Translations under genes and position numbers: made by a program | The notes under the pieces: model-generated | What the model saw: only the letters and a program-made list of their open reading frames with translations | The model's database searches: none | What the model was told of the DNA's origin: nothing | Part shown: positions 1 through 8,395 of the stretch, piece after piece | Numbering within the stretch: position 1 is the first letter of the stretch | Layout: each line of letters starts with the position of its first letter | Assembly (NCBI GenBank): GCA_030706405.1 | Contig: JAUZOO010000020.1 | Coordinates: 1 to 39,548, forward strand | Direction of reading: 5' to 3' | DNA from: Bacteroidota bacterium | GTDB taxonomy: Bacteria; Bacteroidota; Bacteroidia; Bacteroidales; JAAUTT01 | DNA: 39,548 nt

Positions 1-67
1 GACGGGACTCGAACCCGCGACCCCATGCGTGACAGGCATGTATTCTAACCAGCTGAACTACCGAACC
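1..67 (-). tRNA. tRNA-Asp (GTC), 3' end cut by window edge
   Basis: Read on the minus strand, the sequence begins GGTTCGGTAGTTCAGCTGG, the usual Bacteroidota tRNA-Asp start. It has a D-arm, an anticodon stem with loop TGTCACG (anticodon GTC), and a T-arm with the TTCGAGT loop. The 3' side of the acceptor stem and the discriminator base lie beyond the window start, so about seven bases are missing. The arms and the anticodon are read directly; amino-acid identity follows from GTC. Confidence 0.93.
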
Positions 68-463
68 TTTTAGTTTCTAATTGGGTGTAACCCGTATCAG
101 AATTGCGATGCAAAGGTAATTTTTATTTTCGGTTTTGCAAACGGCACAGAACAAATGCATTTAAAAATATAACGAATGTCGTTTACTTTTCAAATAAACA
201 GTTATATCCCAATTCTTTATTTCCCCACATAGAAGTAACTTTATTCAAACGAGATTAAATATTCAATAAAATTAACATTTCAAACCTTAGCGAAACAACA
301 CTCTATACAGCACTAATCGACAAACACATAACATTAGAGCTACTCGTATACTTATTTGTCAGAAATTCTAAGATTACTCAAAAGAAGATCAGAAGTTTTG
401 ACATTTTTTAAAAATCTTGTAGGTTTAAACCATTATTGTAAGTTAACACAACCATAAAAAACT
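68..463. other. AT-rich intergenic region, nothing recognised
   Basis: About 400 AT-rich bases separate the leftward tRNA gene from the small rightward gene at 464. I see no coding frame, no convincing hairpin and no clean TTG/TAnnTTTG pair. It probably contains the tRNA promoter and the promoter of the next gene, but neither can be placed with confidence. Confidence 0.5.
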
Positions 464-745
464 ATGGCAAAAAACACAAAGCCCAAATCATCAGGAACAA
501 CAAAAAATTCCGGAGCAAGCTCTCAATCATTTTTCATTTTTTTAATAGGAATATTGTCTGTTGGTGGAATATGGCTTTACGGACTTCCGGGCTTTATATT
601 GAGCATCTATGGAGTTAGATACGTTCAGAAAAGGCCCAAAGCTGCGGCTTCGTTTATTGGATATGCTGGCAAAATACTTTCTATCCTGGCGCTCACAATT
701 TCCTCTTTTTATCTATTGGCATTTGCCGTAACGCTTATCGCATAG
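464..745 (+). CDS. Small two-helix membrane protein, unknown function
   Basis: A 93-residue protein. The first 22 residues are polar, basic and rich in Ser/Thr/Lys. Two hydrophobic segments follow, at about residues 23-50 (FFIFLIGILSVGG onward, with a GLPGF turn) and 65-92. A basic loop, RYVQKRPKAA, joins them. The layout resembles DUF4190-like or other small inner-membrane proteins common in Bacteroidota, but I do not recognise a named family. The gene stands alone and ends just before a perfect 20-bp terminator hairpin shared with the opposing RNase G gene. ATG is the only early start. Confidence 0.7.
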   Translation: MAKNTKPKSSGTTKNSGASSQSFFIFLIGILSVGGIWLYGLPGFILSIYGVRYVQKRPKAAASFIGYAGKILSILALTISSFYLLAFAVTLIA

Positions 746-750
746 CCTTA

Positions 751-800
751 ATACAAAACGAGGGCGTTTCATCAGAAACGCCCTCGTTTTGTATCTTTTT
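751..800. terminator. Bidirectional rho-independent terminator, perfect 20-bp stem
   Basis: Bases 751-770 and 775-794 are perfect reverse complements around a 4-base ATCA loop. The core is CGAGGGCGTTTC. The stem carries AAAA on its left side and TTTT on its right, followed by CTTTTT, so it can stop the rightward gene at 464-745 and the leftward RNase G gene ending at 800. Confidence 0.9.
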
Positions 801-2347
801 CAAAGAATCTCTTCGCCATCTTTATAAAAGAAATGACGCTCGAGATACGTGTAGGAAGGCACTGCAATAATGCGTACCCAACATTTCAGCTTCAATGACC
901 ATTGCAGTCTTTTTGACGGGAAACCTCTCAGGAGGTAAGACGCAACGTAAGGATGAACCTTAATTGTTATAGACCTCAACGTCTGGTTTGTGGCCAGATA
1001 CGAGATGTTGTTGAAAATTTCCTCTTCAAACACAATGTTTGGAGATATTTCTCCGGTGCCACGGCAGGTAGGACATCTCTCAAGGGTTTCGACCGATAAT
1101 TCCGGACGCACCCGTTGACGAGTAATCTGCATTAACCCAAATTTACTTAACGGAAGGATGTTGTGTTTGGCACGATCTAATGCCATCACTTCTTTCATCT
1201 TTTCGAACACAAGCTGCTTATGCTCCTGCTCATGAAGGTCGATAAAATCAACCACGATGATTCCTCCCATGTCACGAAGCCTTAGCTGACGGGCAATTTC
1301 ACTTGCTGCCGAAACGTTCACCTCTACGGCGTTTGTTTCCTGGTCAGCTCCTGTCTTCGACCGATTGCCACTATTTACATCGATTACGTGCAACGCTTCA
1401 GTATGCTCGATGATTAAATAGGCTCCGTTTTTAAACGATACTGTTTTGCCGAATAATGTCTTGATTTGTTTATCGATACCAAACTTCTCAAAAATAGAAA
1501 CGCTCCCAGTGTGAAGTTTTACTATTTTCTCCTTTTCCGGAGCAATGGTACCGACGTAATCTTTAATTTCGTTACAAATATTTTCGTCGTTAACAGTTAC
1601 GCTGCTGAATGTTCCGTTAAGCATATCGCGAAGAATAGCTGATGTTCGGCTCAACTCGCCAATAATTAATTTGGGAGGATTGATTCCTTTAAGACTTTCA
1701 AAGGCTGTTTCCCATTTTTTAACCAACGAACTCAACTCTTCGTCGAGCACAGCAACTTTTTTACCTTCGGCAACAGTACGGACAATAACTCCGTAATTTT
1801 TAGGTTTAATGCTTTGAATAAGCTTTTTAAGCCTTGACCTTTCTTCCTGCGAAACAATTTTTTGTGAGACCGAAACTTTGTCGGAAAAAGGTATTAAAAC
1901 AAGGTGCCTTCCTGCTATCGAAATTTCGGACCCGAGCCTGGGGCCTTTGGTAGAGATAGGTTCTTTGGCTATTTGAACCATAACCACTTGGCCGGAAGTT
2001 AAAACATCAGAAATTTTCCCGTTTTTATCTATATCCGGCTCGTTTTTAAATTTCGATAAAGGAATTATCTTCCCTTTCTTGTTCAAAGCCGTTTTCAGGT
2101 ATTTATTTAATGACTGAAACTGAGGCCCTAAATCAAGATAATGCAAAAAAGCATCTTTCTCGTACCCGACATCGACAAAAGCCGCATTTAAGCCGGGCAT
2201 GATTTTTTTTACCTTCCCCAAATAAATATCACCAACCGAGAACTGAAGATTGCTTTTCTCCTTGTTTAACTCTACTAATTGTTTGTTTTCGAGTAAGGCT
2301 ATAACAATTTCAGAAGCAGTTACATCAATAACTAATTCGTTACTCAC
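800..2347 (-). CDS. rng: Ribonuclease E/G family endoribonuclease (RNase G)
   Basis: A 515-residue protein of the usual Bacteroidota RNase G length. It cleaves single-stranded RNA in rRNA maturation and mRNA turnover. The N-terminal third contains the S1-type RNA-binding domain (GDIYLGKVKKIMPGLNAAFV). The catalytic half carries HVIDVNSGNRS and IIVVDFIDL, which supply the metal-binding aspartates, then the conserved block around NILPLSKFGLMQITRQRVR. The zinc-link motif CPTCRGTG follows. There is no long RNase E-type C-terminal degradosome tail. The gene lies downstream of HU and the mini basic protein, separated from them by a hairpin, so it is probably transcribed largely on its own. Confidence 0.95.
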   Translation of the reverse strand: MSNELVIDVTASEIVIALLENKQLVELNKEKSNLQFSVGDIYLGKVKKIMPGLNAAFVDVGYEKDAFLHYLDLGPQFQSLNKYLKTALNKKGKIIPLSKFKNEPDIDKNGKISDVLTSGQVVMVQIAKEPISTKGPRLGSEISIAGRHLVLIPFSDKVSVSQKIVSQEERSRLKKLIQSIKPKNYGVIVRTVAEGKKVAVLDEELSSLVKKWETAFESLKGINPPKLIIGELSRTSAILRDMLNGTFSSVTVNDENICNEIKDYVGTIAPEKEKIVKLHTGSVSIFEKFGIDKQIKTLFGKTVSFKNGAYLIIEHTEALHVIDVNSGNRSKTGADQETNAVEVNVSAASEIARQLRLRDMGGIIVVDFIDLHEQEHKQLVFEKMKEVMALDRAKHNILPLSKFGLMQITRQRVRPELSVETLERCPTCRGTGEISPNIVFEEEIFNNISYLATNQTLRSITIKVHPYVASYLLRGFPSKRLQWSLKLKCWVRIIAVPSYTYLERHFFYKDGEEIL

Positions 2348-2399
2348 AACTCCTTCATTTTTCTAGAAGACCATTAAACTAAGGGGACCTAAATGTAAG

Positions 2400-2430
2400 A
2401 AACCTAAAGTTCGTAAGGAACTTTAGGTTT
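2400..2430 (-). terminator. Hairpin after the HU/mini-protein operon
   Basis: Bases 2400-2412 (AAACCTAAAGTTC) pair perfectly with 2418-2430 around a 5-base loop, giving a 13-bp stem. On the minus strand the stem is followed by TTTCTTACATTT, a loose T-rich tail. It lies between the 30-codon gene and RNase G and probably ends or attenuates the HU transcript. Confidence 0.6.
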
Positions 2431-2461
2431 TCTTTACAATATTATCAAACAGAAAGAAATA

Positions 2462-2554
2462 TTACTTTTTCTTCTTGTGTCTGTTCTTTCTCAAACGTTT
2501 TTTACGCTTGTGGGTCGCCATTTTATGTCTCTTCCTCTTCTTTCCACTTGGCAT
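2462..2554 (-). CDS. 30-residue basic ribosome-associated protein (AURKAIP1/COX24-like)
   Basis: An ATG at 2554 opens a 30-codon frame ending in TAA at 2462. The protein starts MPSGKKRKRHKMATHKRKKR and ends RHKKKK. More than half of its residues are Lys or Arg. A nearly identical peptide is conserved across Bacteroidota and is usually annotated as an AURKAIP1/COX24 (mS38-like) domain protein. It is thought to be a tiny ribosomal subunit component; that role is family knowledge, not visible here. It lies 27 bases downstream of the HU stop in the same direction and is likely co-transcribed. It is easily missed because of its length. Confidence 0.88.
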   Translation of the reverse strand: MPSGKKRKRHKMATHKRKKRLRKNRHKKKK

Positions 2555-2581
2555 AATCAATAATTTTTATGAATTAAACTC

Positions 2582-2866
2582 TTACTTTACGTTCGATTTT
2601 ACTTTACCTACAAATGATTTGGCAGGTTTGAACGAAGGAATATTGTGTTCCGGAATAATGATAGTGGTATTCTTCGAAATATTACGAGCAGTTTTTTTAG
2701 CACGTTTTTTAACGATAAAACTACCGAATCCTCTCAGGTACACATTTTTGTCTTTTACGAGAGCATCTTTTACGCCTTCCATGAAAGCTTCTACTGTTTT
2801 CTGAACAGTGATTTTTTCAATTCCTGTTGATTTAGAAATTTCGTTTACAATATCTGCCTTTGTCAT
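2582..2866 (-). CDS. HU family DNA-binding protein
   Basis: A 94-residue histone-like protein that bends and compacts DNA as a dimer. It starts MTKADIVNEISKSTGI and carries the HU signature around GFGSFIVKKRAKKTARN. The beta-arm region (IIIPEHNIPSFKPAKSF) has the conserved proline, and the length is standard for HU/IHF. Its promoter region is shared divergently with mutY, and the 30-codon basic protein gene follows 27 bases downstream. The rightward frame lying over it is an antisense shadow. Confidence 0.95.
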   Translation of the reverse strand: MTKADIVNEISKSTGIEKITVQKTVEAFMEGVKDALVKDKNVYLRGFGSFIVKKRAKKTARNISKNTTIIIPEHNIPSFKPAKSFVGKVKSNVK

Positions 2867-2919
2867 TTTAAAAAAGCTTTAATTATCAATAGTTTAAATA
2901 TGTTTTAATTTCTGAACTG

Positions 2920-2927
2920 CAAATATA
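2920..2927 (-). promoter_or_regulatory. Candidate Bacteroidota -7 element for HU
   Basis: On the minus strand these bases read TATATTTG, an exact match to TAnnTTTG, about 54 bases before the HU start codon. The nearest upstream TTG lies 26 bases away, slightly farther than the usual 17-23, so only the -7 box is convincing. Confidence 0.38.
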
Positions 2928-3009
2928 TATGAATTATGTTGATAATTGAAACACAATACAAATAAATTTGCCGTTGTTATAAAATTTTGTTTTGCAAACA
3001 TATAAAAAA

Positions 3010-4071
3010 ATGTCGATAAGTAGCACCCTCATCAACTGGTACTTACAAAAAAAACGTAATTTACCCTGGCGAAACAGCCAAAACCCTTATCATATCTGGC
3101 TATCTGAAGTCATTTTGCAACAAACAAGGGTAGCTCAGGGATTGGCATATTACGAACGTTTTGTAGCCCGTTTCCCCGATATTGAAACACTTGCCAACGC
3201 TAACACCGACGAAATTTTGAAAACATGGCAGGGACTTGGGTACTATTCCCGGGCCAGAAACCTTCAGACCGGGGCTCAAATGGTAATGGATAAATTTAAT
3301 GGACAATTACCCGGCGACTACAATCAATTACTTAGTATTAAAGGAATTGGAAGCTACACAGCAGCAGCAATAGGTTCTATTGCATTTAACCTGCCTGTGG
3401 CTGTTGTAGACGGTAACGTTAACCGGGTAATATCACGATTATTCGGCGTCCACTCACCAGTGAACTCGACCGCCGGAATGAAAGAAATTGCAGTAATTGC
3501 TCAAAACCTTATCAACCCAAAGCTCCCTGGCATACACAACCAAGCAATGATGGAGTTTGGAGCCTTGCAGTGTACAATCCGTAACCCTGATTGCTGCTTA
3601 TGCCCGTTGCAAAGTGAATGCTATGCATTTAAAAACAACGAAATAACATTACTACCTATTAAAATAAAACAGGCTGCTGTCAAAAAAAGGTATTTTACTT
3701 ATCTGGTAATTCTATATCATATTAATACATACCTGCAGAAACGGACAGAAAAAGACATCTGGCAAGGGTTGTACGAATTTCCACTTATCGAAACCGAAAA
3801 GGTTGTAAGCCTGCAAAAACTAAAGTGTAGCCCGCAGTGGAACCAAATATTTCAAAATGTACCTCATGAAATCATAGAAACATCGGGGTTATTTAAACAT
3901 CAACTGAGCCACCAGCAAATTAACGCCCGTTTTATCCTGATAAAAACAAACGACGACGGGATAAATTTCCGTAAAGAATCCATAGCGGTTAGAACCGATA
4001 AAATTCATGATTTTCCGGTATCAAAACTTATTGATAATTACTTGTCTGCCATAAACCTTTCGAATTATTAA
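3010..4071 (+). CDS. mutY: A/G-specific adenine DNA glycosylase
   Basis: MutY removes adenine mispaired with 8-oxoguanine. I chose the ATG at 3010 (MSISSTLINWYLQKK, 353 aa); the frame also contains a TTG at 2992 with no advantage. The catalytic glutamate lies in WLSEVILQQTR (E33). The helix-hairpin-helix is IKGIGSYTAAAIGS, followed by the catalytic aspartate in AVVDGNVNRV (D134). The 4Fe-4S ligands are C188-x6-C195-x2-C198-x5-C204. The C-terminal NUDIX-like domain, which recognises 8-oxoG, runs from about residue 225. It is followed by ssb, a gene order conserved in Bacteroidota. Confidence 0.95.
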   Translation: MSISSTLINWYLQKKRNLPWRNSQNPYHIWLSEVILQQTRVAQGLAYYERFVARFPDIETLANANTDEILKTWQGLGYYSRARNLQTGAQMVMDKFNGQLPGDYNQLLSIKGIGSYTAAAIGSIAFNLPVAVVDGNVNRVISRLFGVHSPVNSTAGMKEIAVIAQNLINPKLPGIHNQAMMEFGALQCTIRNPDCCLCPLQSECYAFKNNEITLLPIKIKQAAVKKRYFTYLVILYHINTYLQKRTEKDIWQGLYEFPLIETEKVVSLQKLKCSPQWNQIFQNVPHEIIETSGLFKHQLSHQQINARFILIKTNDDGINFRKESIAVRTDKIHDFPVSKLIDNYLSAINLSNY

Positions 4072-4139
4072 AAAACAGTCGTGATTGACGAATCAAAATT
4101 TGACTATTTTTACTGTAATTTACCTTAATAATTAATGAT

Positions 4140-4589
4140 ATGATTAATAGAGTAATCTTAGTCGGACGTGTTGGCCGTGATCCGGAAGTAAGGCATCTCG
4201 ACAATAACGCAACCGTTGCCCGTTTTACGTTGGCTACCAGCGAATCGTACAAAAATAAGAATGGCGAAAAAGTAACCAATACCGAATGGCACAACATTGT
4301 GGTATGGCGCTCTCTTGCCGAAATTGCCGGACGATATATAAAAAAAGGTACACTGCTTTATGTGGAAGGTAAAATCCGTAACCGTTCGTGGGACGATAAA
4401 GACGGAAACAAACGCTACACCACCGAAATTGATGCAGAAAACTTTCAGATGCTGAGTGCCCGCAGTGACGAAAACGGTTCATCAGGCCAGGGATTCAGCA
4501 ATGCTGCACCATCCAACACCCCCGATTATTCTTCCGGAAGCAACGACTTTGCTCCAACGACAGAGCCTACCGATGATCTGCCTTTCTAA
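4140..4589 (+). CDS. ssb: Single-stranded DNA-binding protein
   Basis: A 149-residue SSB with an N-terminal OB fold (MINRVILVGRVGRDPEVR, ATSESYKNKNGEKVTNTEWH, about residues 1-105). A flexible linker rich in Ser, Asn and Pro follows, then the acidic tip DDLPF that recruits replication and repair partners. It lies 68 bases after mutY. A strong terminator hairpin follows at once, separating it from gldD. Confidence 0.96.
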   Translation: MINRVILVGRVGRDPEVRHLDNNATVARFTLATSESYKNKNGEKVTNTEWHNIVVWRSLAEIAGRYIKKGTLLYVEGKIRNRSWDDKDGNKRYTTEIDAENFQMLSARSDENGSSGQGFSNAAPSNTPDYSSGSNDFAPTTEPTDDLPF

Positions 4590-4610
4590 CCAATAAACCG
4601 AATACGTACC

Positions 4611-4650
4611 AACAAACCCGTCACTCAACGCAGTGCGGGTTTGTTTTGTC
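4611..4650 (+). terminator. Rho-independent terminator after ssb
   Basis: The left arm AACAAACCCG-T-CACT pairs with the right arm AGTG-CGGGTTTGTT, with one bulged T, and is followed by TTGTC. The stem is about 14 bp. It implies that gldD, whose start lies about 33 bases downstream, is transcribed mainly from its own promoter. Confidence 0.75.
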
Positions 4651-4682
4651 TTCAATCCAAAATGTTTTACCTATAATTATAT

Positions 4683-5261
4683 ATGAACAAGCTATTTTGC
4701 ATAATACTATTGATAATGCCATTTTTATTCGGATGTGGGGAAAACTACACTCCCAAACCACGAGGATATTTCCGGATCGATTTTCCGGCGAAAACCTACC
4801 AGCGATTCGATAGTATTTGCCCGTTTGCATTCGAGTTTCCACAGTATGGTAAAGTAGAAAAGGATGTTGACAAAAACGCCGAACCTTATTGGATGAATAT
4901 TGTATTTAAAGACTTTAAAAGCAAAATACACCTCAGTTACAAGCCTGTAAACAACAATCTGAATAAATTTATTGAAGATGCCCACACCATGGCCTACAAA
5001 CACACCATTAAAGCTGATGCTATCGACGAAAAACTAATCATCGATGAAAAGCGAAAAGTTTATGGATTGCTATATGAAATCCGTGGGAATGCAGCTTCGT
5101 CCGTACAATTTTACGTAACCGACAGCGCCCGGCATTTTCTTCGCGGTTCGTTGTATTTCGATGTCGTTCCTAACAAAGATTCTCTAGCACCGGCAATCGA
5201 ATTCTTCCGGAAAGACATCATGCACCTGATAGAAACGCTTCAATGGAAAAATAAACTTTAA
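4683..5261 (+). CDS. gldD: Gliding motility lipoprotein GldD
   Basis: A 192-residue lipoprotein. It has a short basic start, a hydrophobic signal and the lipobox FLFGC, with lipidation expected at Cys18. The conserved GldD start PKPRGYFRIDFP follows, then SICPFAFEFPQYG and a C-terminal RGSLYFDVVPNKDSLAP block. In Flavobacterium johnsoniae GldD is needed for gliding and type IX secretion. Many non-gliding Bacteroidota keep it. GldE, a membrane protein normally encoded directly upstream, is absent here; only the ssb terminator lies in the gap. Confidence 0.93.
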   Translation: MNKLFCIILLIMPFLFGCGENYTPKPRGYFRIDFPAKTYQRFDSICPFAFEFPQYGKVEKDVDKNAEPYWMNIVFKDFKSKIHLSYKPVNNNLNKFIEDAHTMAYKHTIKADAIDEKLIIDEKRKVYGLLYEIRGNAASSVQFYVTDSARHFLRGSLYFDVVPNKDSLAPAIEFFRKDIMHLIETLQWKNKL

Positions 5262-5340
5262 CCCGTCTGTTTTGTTTTTCAACCTACAGTAATTCCCTGT
5301 TATCAGCTTCTGCATAACAAACAATTAATATCCGATAAAC

Positions 5341-5973
5341 ATGAGTGTTGTTGTAAATGAATATGTAACCCCCGACTGCTTAATGGGGCTTTGGGAAATA
5401 AAAGAAGATTTTGACACGCTATATGCCAAAGTTTCACTCGAAGACGATGAAAAGGAGATGTTGTTTTCGTTCAAAAATGGGGCCCGACAAGTTGAATGGC
5501 TAAGTGTACGGGCTTTGCTTAACGAATTAACACAAACCAATTCGAGAATTATCTATAACGAAGAACACAAACCTTTCCTTCACGACAACTCATTTAACAT
5601 CAGCATATCTCACTCCAATCAATTAACGTCCATTCTTTTAAGCAAGAACCACCAGGTTGGTATCGATCTCGAATACATGTCGCATCGCATCAGCAAAATT
5701 GCACATAAATTCATCAATGCTAATGAAGTTATTACAACCGATAAGGCTATGATAAAGATGCATCTATATGTTCATTGGTGTGCCAAAGAAGCGCTTTACA
5801 AGATATGCGACAAAAAAAACATCAACTTTAAAGAAAACCTGACCATAAAACCGTTTGAAATAGCCAACGAAGGGTCGATAACAGGCATTCATCATAACGG
5901 CGATATTCATGACGAATTTACTATGAAATACCAACTTCGCGATAATTACGTCATCGTTCATTGTAACAAGTAA
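5341..5973 (+). CDS. 4'-phosphopantetheinyl transferase superfamily protein
   Basis: A 210-residue Sfp-type enzyme predicted to transfer the phosphopantetheine arm of CoA to a carrier protein. The signature motifs are NISISHS (residues 86-92), the magnesium-binding VGIDLE (D109, E111) and WCAKEALYK (W146, K149, E150, K154). It is slightly shorter than Sfp. Its location after gldD is the standard Bacteroidota arrangement, and it probably serves as the general carrier-protein activator. The C-terminal third is poorly conserved. Confidence 0.9.
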   Translation: MSVVVNEYVTPDCLMGLWEIKEDFDTLYAKVSLEDDEKEMLFSFKNGARQVEWLSVRALLNELTQTNSRIIYNEEHKPFLHDNSFNISISHSNQLTSILLSKNHQVGIDLEYMSHRISKIAHKFINANEVITTDKAMIKMHLYVHWCAKEALYKICDKKNINFKENLTIKPFEIANEGSITGIHHNGDIHDEFTMKYQLRDNYVIVHCNK

Positions 5974-6028
5974 TTCATTATAAAACAACTAAACTCCAAA
6001 ACTAAAATCAATTTTAAACCTAAAAACC

Positions 6029-6823
6029 ATGAAACAAATTATTTATGTTATTGCAGTCCTGCTTCTTATTAGCGCCTGCTCCACTGTGCCCATAACCGGG
6101 CGCCGACAACTGGACCTTGTTCCGGCTTCACAGGTAATATCCTTAAGTTTTGATAGTTATCAGCAGGTACTAAAAGATAACAAGCTTTCGACTGATGCCA
6201 AACAAACCGCTATGGTGAAAAATGTTGGTGTACGCATTCAAAAAGCCGTGGAAGAATACATGGCGCAGAATAACCTTTCCAGCCGGCTCGACGGGTTTCA
6301 ATGGGAATTTAACCTCATCGAATCGACCGCCGTAAACGCCTTCTGTATGCCTGGCGGAAAAGTTGCTTTTTACACCGCCATTATGCCCATTTGTAAAGAT
6401 GAAACCGGCATTGCCGTAGTTATGGGGCATGAAGTTGCCCATGCCATAGCCAACCACGGTGGCGAACGCATGAGCCAGGGACTTATCCAGCAAATGGGTG
6501 GCTCCGCTCTTTCCGCTGCCTTAAAAAACAAACCACAAGCAACTCAGGATCTTGCACTTTCGGCATATGGCGCAGGTTCCAATTTATTCGGAATACTGCC
6601 TTACAGTCGGTTGCAAGAATCGGAAGCCGACAAACTCGGGTTAATATTTATGGCTATGGCGGGCTTCGACCCACGCGAAGCTCCAAACTTCTGGGTTCGT
6701 ATGAGTTCGGGCAAGACGCAATCTACCCCTGAATTTCTTTCAACCCACCCTGCCGACGAAACTCGTATCAAAGGTTTGAACGATTACATGACAGTGGCAT
6801 TAAAGTACTATAAGCCTAAATAA
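6029..6823 (+). CDS. M48 family metallopeptidase lipoprotein
   Basis: A 264-residue periplasmic zinc peptidase. The signal peptide ends in the lipobox LISAC (Cys16), followed by STVPITGRRQL, typical of the BepA/LoiP/OMA1-like M48 group. The zinc motif HEVAH lies at residues 134-138, and the third ligand is expected in the ESEADKLG block near residues 197-199. NAFCMPGGKVAFYT is the conserved strand before the active helix. Members degrade misassembled outer-membrane proteins; the substrate here is unknown. A hairpin terminator follows the gene. Confidence 0.93.
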   Translation: MKQIIYVIAVLLLISACSTVPITGRRQLDLVPASQVISLSFDSYQQVLKDNKLSTDAKQTAMVKNVGVRIQKAVEEYMAQNNLSSRLDGFQWEFNLIESTAVNAFCMPGGKVAFYTAIMPICKDETGIAVVMGHEVAHAIANHGGERMSQGLIQQMGGSALSAALKNKPQATQDLALSAYGAGSNLFGILPYSRLQESEADKLGLIFMAMAGFDPREAPNFWVRMSSGKTQSTPEFLSTHPADETRIKGLNDYMTVALKYYKPK

Positions 6824-6849
6824 CCTTCTTAACAAAAAACCATTACACC

Positions 6850-6897
6850 TAAGCGGTAAGTTCGACTTTAAAAGCCGGGCTTACCGCTTAAATTATT
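6850..6897 (+). terminator. Terminator hairpin after the M48 gene
   Basis: TAAGCGGTAAG (6850-6860) pairs perfectly with CTTACCGCTTA (6880-6890). The loop can pair partly, and the trailing sequence is AATTATTT. The T tract is weak, but position and stem fit a terminator between the M48 gene and rlmD. Confidence 0.6.
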
Positions 6898-6923
6898 TAT
6901 CCGTTTAATTAACATGACTTTTA

Positions 6924-8285
6924 ATGGGAAAAATAATTGAAGATTTAACACTTTCCGGCATCCATTCGGCAGGCAAAGCCGTTGGGCAACATAATGGCAA
7001 AAATATATTTGTAGACTTTGGCATTCCCGGAGAAACGGTTGAAGTTATGCTCGACCGTCGAAAACGCGGTTTTTATTGTGCGTCAATTGATCGGATTAAA
7101 GTCCAGTCGCCACAAAGGGTTGCGCCATTTTGCCAACATTTCGGCACTTGTGGAGGCTGCAACTGGCAGCATATGAACTATCCGAAGCAATTACACCTAA
7201 AAAAACTGATACTCCAAAATGCCCTAACCAAATATCAAATTGAAACACCAGAGATTCCGGATGTTATCCCAAGTCCTAGCACTGTTCACTTTCGCAATAA
7301 AGTAGAATATGCCTTTGACGGCGAATATAACACCCCAGACTCTCACAATTATCTCGGGTTTCACCCTTTTGACCGACGCGACCGCGTAATCGATATTGAG
7401 GAATGCTGGCTGCAAAGAGAACCCAGCCGCACTATTTACGAAAAGATTAAATCCATAGCCATCGACCTTGGCCTACCATTTTATAATTATGAAGAACGCT
7501 CAGGCTTTTTGCGCAACCTAATCATACGAACATCCACGACAAACGAGACCCTTGTAATCATCGGTTTTTGCTACGACGACAAAGAACGCCGCGATGTGCT
7601 ACTGCAGCGGATAAAAGGATCCGTTTCCGAAATAAATTCGCTGATGTTTACCATTCTTTCTTCGCCGGAAAAAGGATTTGCCGACGGGGAAATAATTCTT
7701 CATTCTGGGGGACCGGGTTTTCTGACCGAAAAAATGGACGGAATAAACTATCGCATCAGCCCCAAAGCATTTTACCAGCCCAATCCGGCACAGGCCAATG
7801 TTATCTATCAAAAAATAGTTGAATTTGGCAACTTCAGCGGAAATGAATTTGTTTACGACCTTTATACAGGAGCTGGCACTATTGCTTGTTATATAGCCTC
7901 TAAGGTCCGAAAAATATTGGGAATAGAAGGATCTCCGGATGCTATTACAGACGCATTCATCAATGCTCAGATTAACAATTTACCTAATACCGATTTCATT
8001 TGCGGAGATGTACTGCGGACTTTCAATAACGACTTTGTTTCTGCCCGCGAAAAACCGGATATTATCATCCTCGATCCGCCCCGTTCAGGAACGCTTATTG
8101 AAATAAAAAAGACGATTATCAGAGCTTCCCCGTCAAAAATAATCTATGTGAGTTGTAATCCTGTTTCGCTGGCCTTCGACCTCACTATGCTGACCAACGG
8201 CTATCGTGTAACAAAAATTCAACCAATCGATATGTTTCCACACACGCACCACGTCGAAACAGTTGTATTACTTGAAAAACAATAA
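6924..8285 (+). CDS. rlmD: 23S rRNA (uracil-C5)-methyltransferase, RlmD/RumA type
   Basis: A 453-residue SAM-dependent methyltransferase. The N-terminal TRAM domain (residues 1-60) is followed by Fe-S cluster cysteines C70, C76 and C79 (CQHFGTCGGC), with a fourth likely in DIEECWL. The SAM site is FVYDLYTGAGTIACYIA, the catalytic block is ILDPPRSG, and the nucleophile is Cys411 in VSCNP. The C-terminal HVETVVLLEK ending is typical. The exact uracil modified (1939 or another) cannot be told from sequence alone. The ATG at 6924 gives the family start MGKIIEDL. Confidence 0.93.
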   Translation: MGKIIEDLTLSGIHSAGKAVGQHNGKNIFVDFGIPGETVEVMLDRRKRGFYCASIDRIKVQSPQRVAPFCQHFGTCGGCNWQHMNYPKQLHLKKLILQNALTKYQIETPEIPDVIPSPSTVHFRNKVEYAFDGEYNTPDSHNYLGFHPFDRRDRVIDIEECWLQREPSRTIYEKIKSIAIDLGLPFYNYEERSGFLRNLIIRTSTTNETLVIIGFCYDDKERRDVLLQRIKGSVSEINSLMFTILSSPEKGFADGEIILHSGGPGFLTEKMDGINYRISPKAFYQPNPAQANVIYQKIVEFGNFSGNEFVYDLYTGAGTIACYIASKVRKILGIEGSPDAITDAFINAQINNLPNTDFICGDVLRTFNNDFVSAREKPDIIILDPPRSGTLIEIKKTIIRASPSKIIYVSCNPVSLAFDLTMLTNGYRVTKIQPIDMFPHTHHVETVVLLEKQ

Positions 8286-8395
8286 GATTATAGCAGAAAG
8301 ATACTAAATGTGCGTATTTTTGCGGATAATAGTTTAGGTAACGTCCGTCGCTATCCCAAACCTGATTTCAGTATTTTTGAAACACCTCAACAGCT

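Noticed and set aside
2475-2804. Open frame on the plus strand across HU
   Set aside because: It is antisense to HU and the 30-residue protein, has low-complexity composition and crosses a well-supported promoter-gene arrangement.
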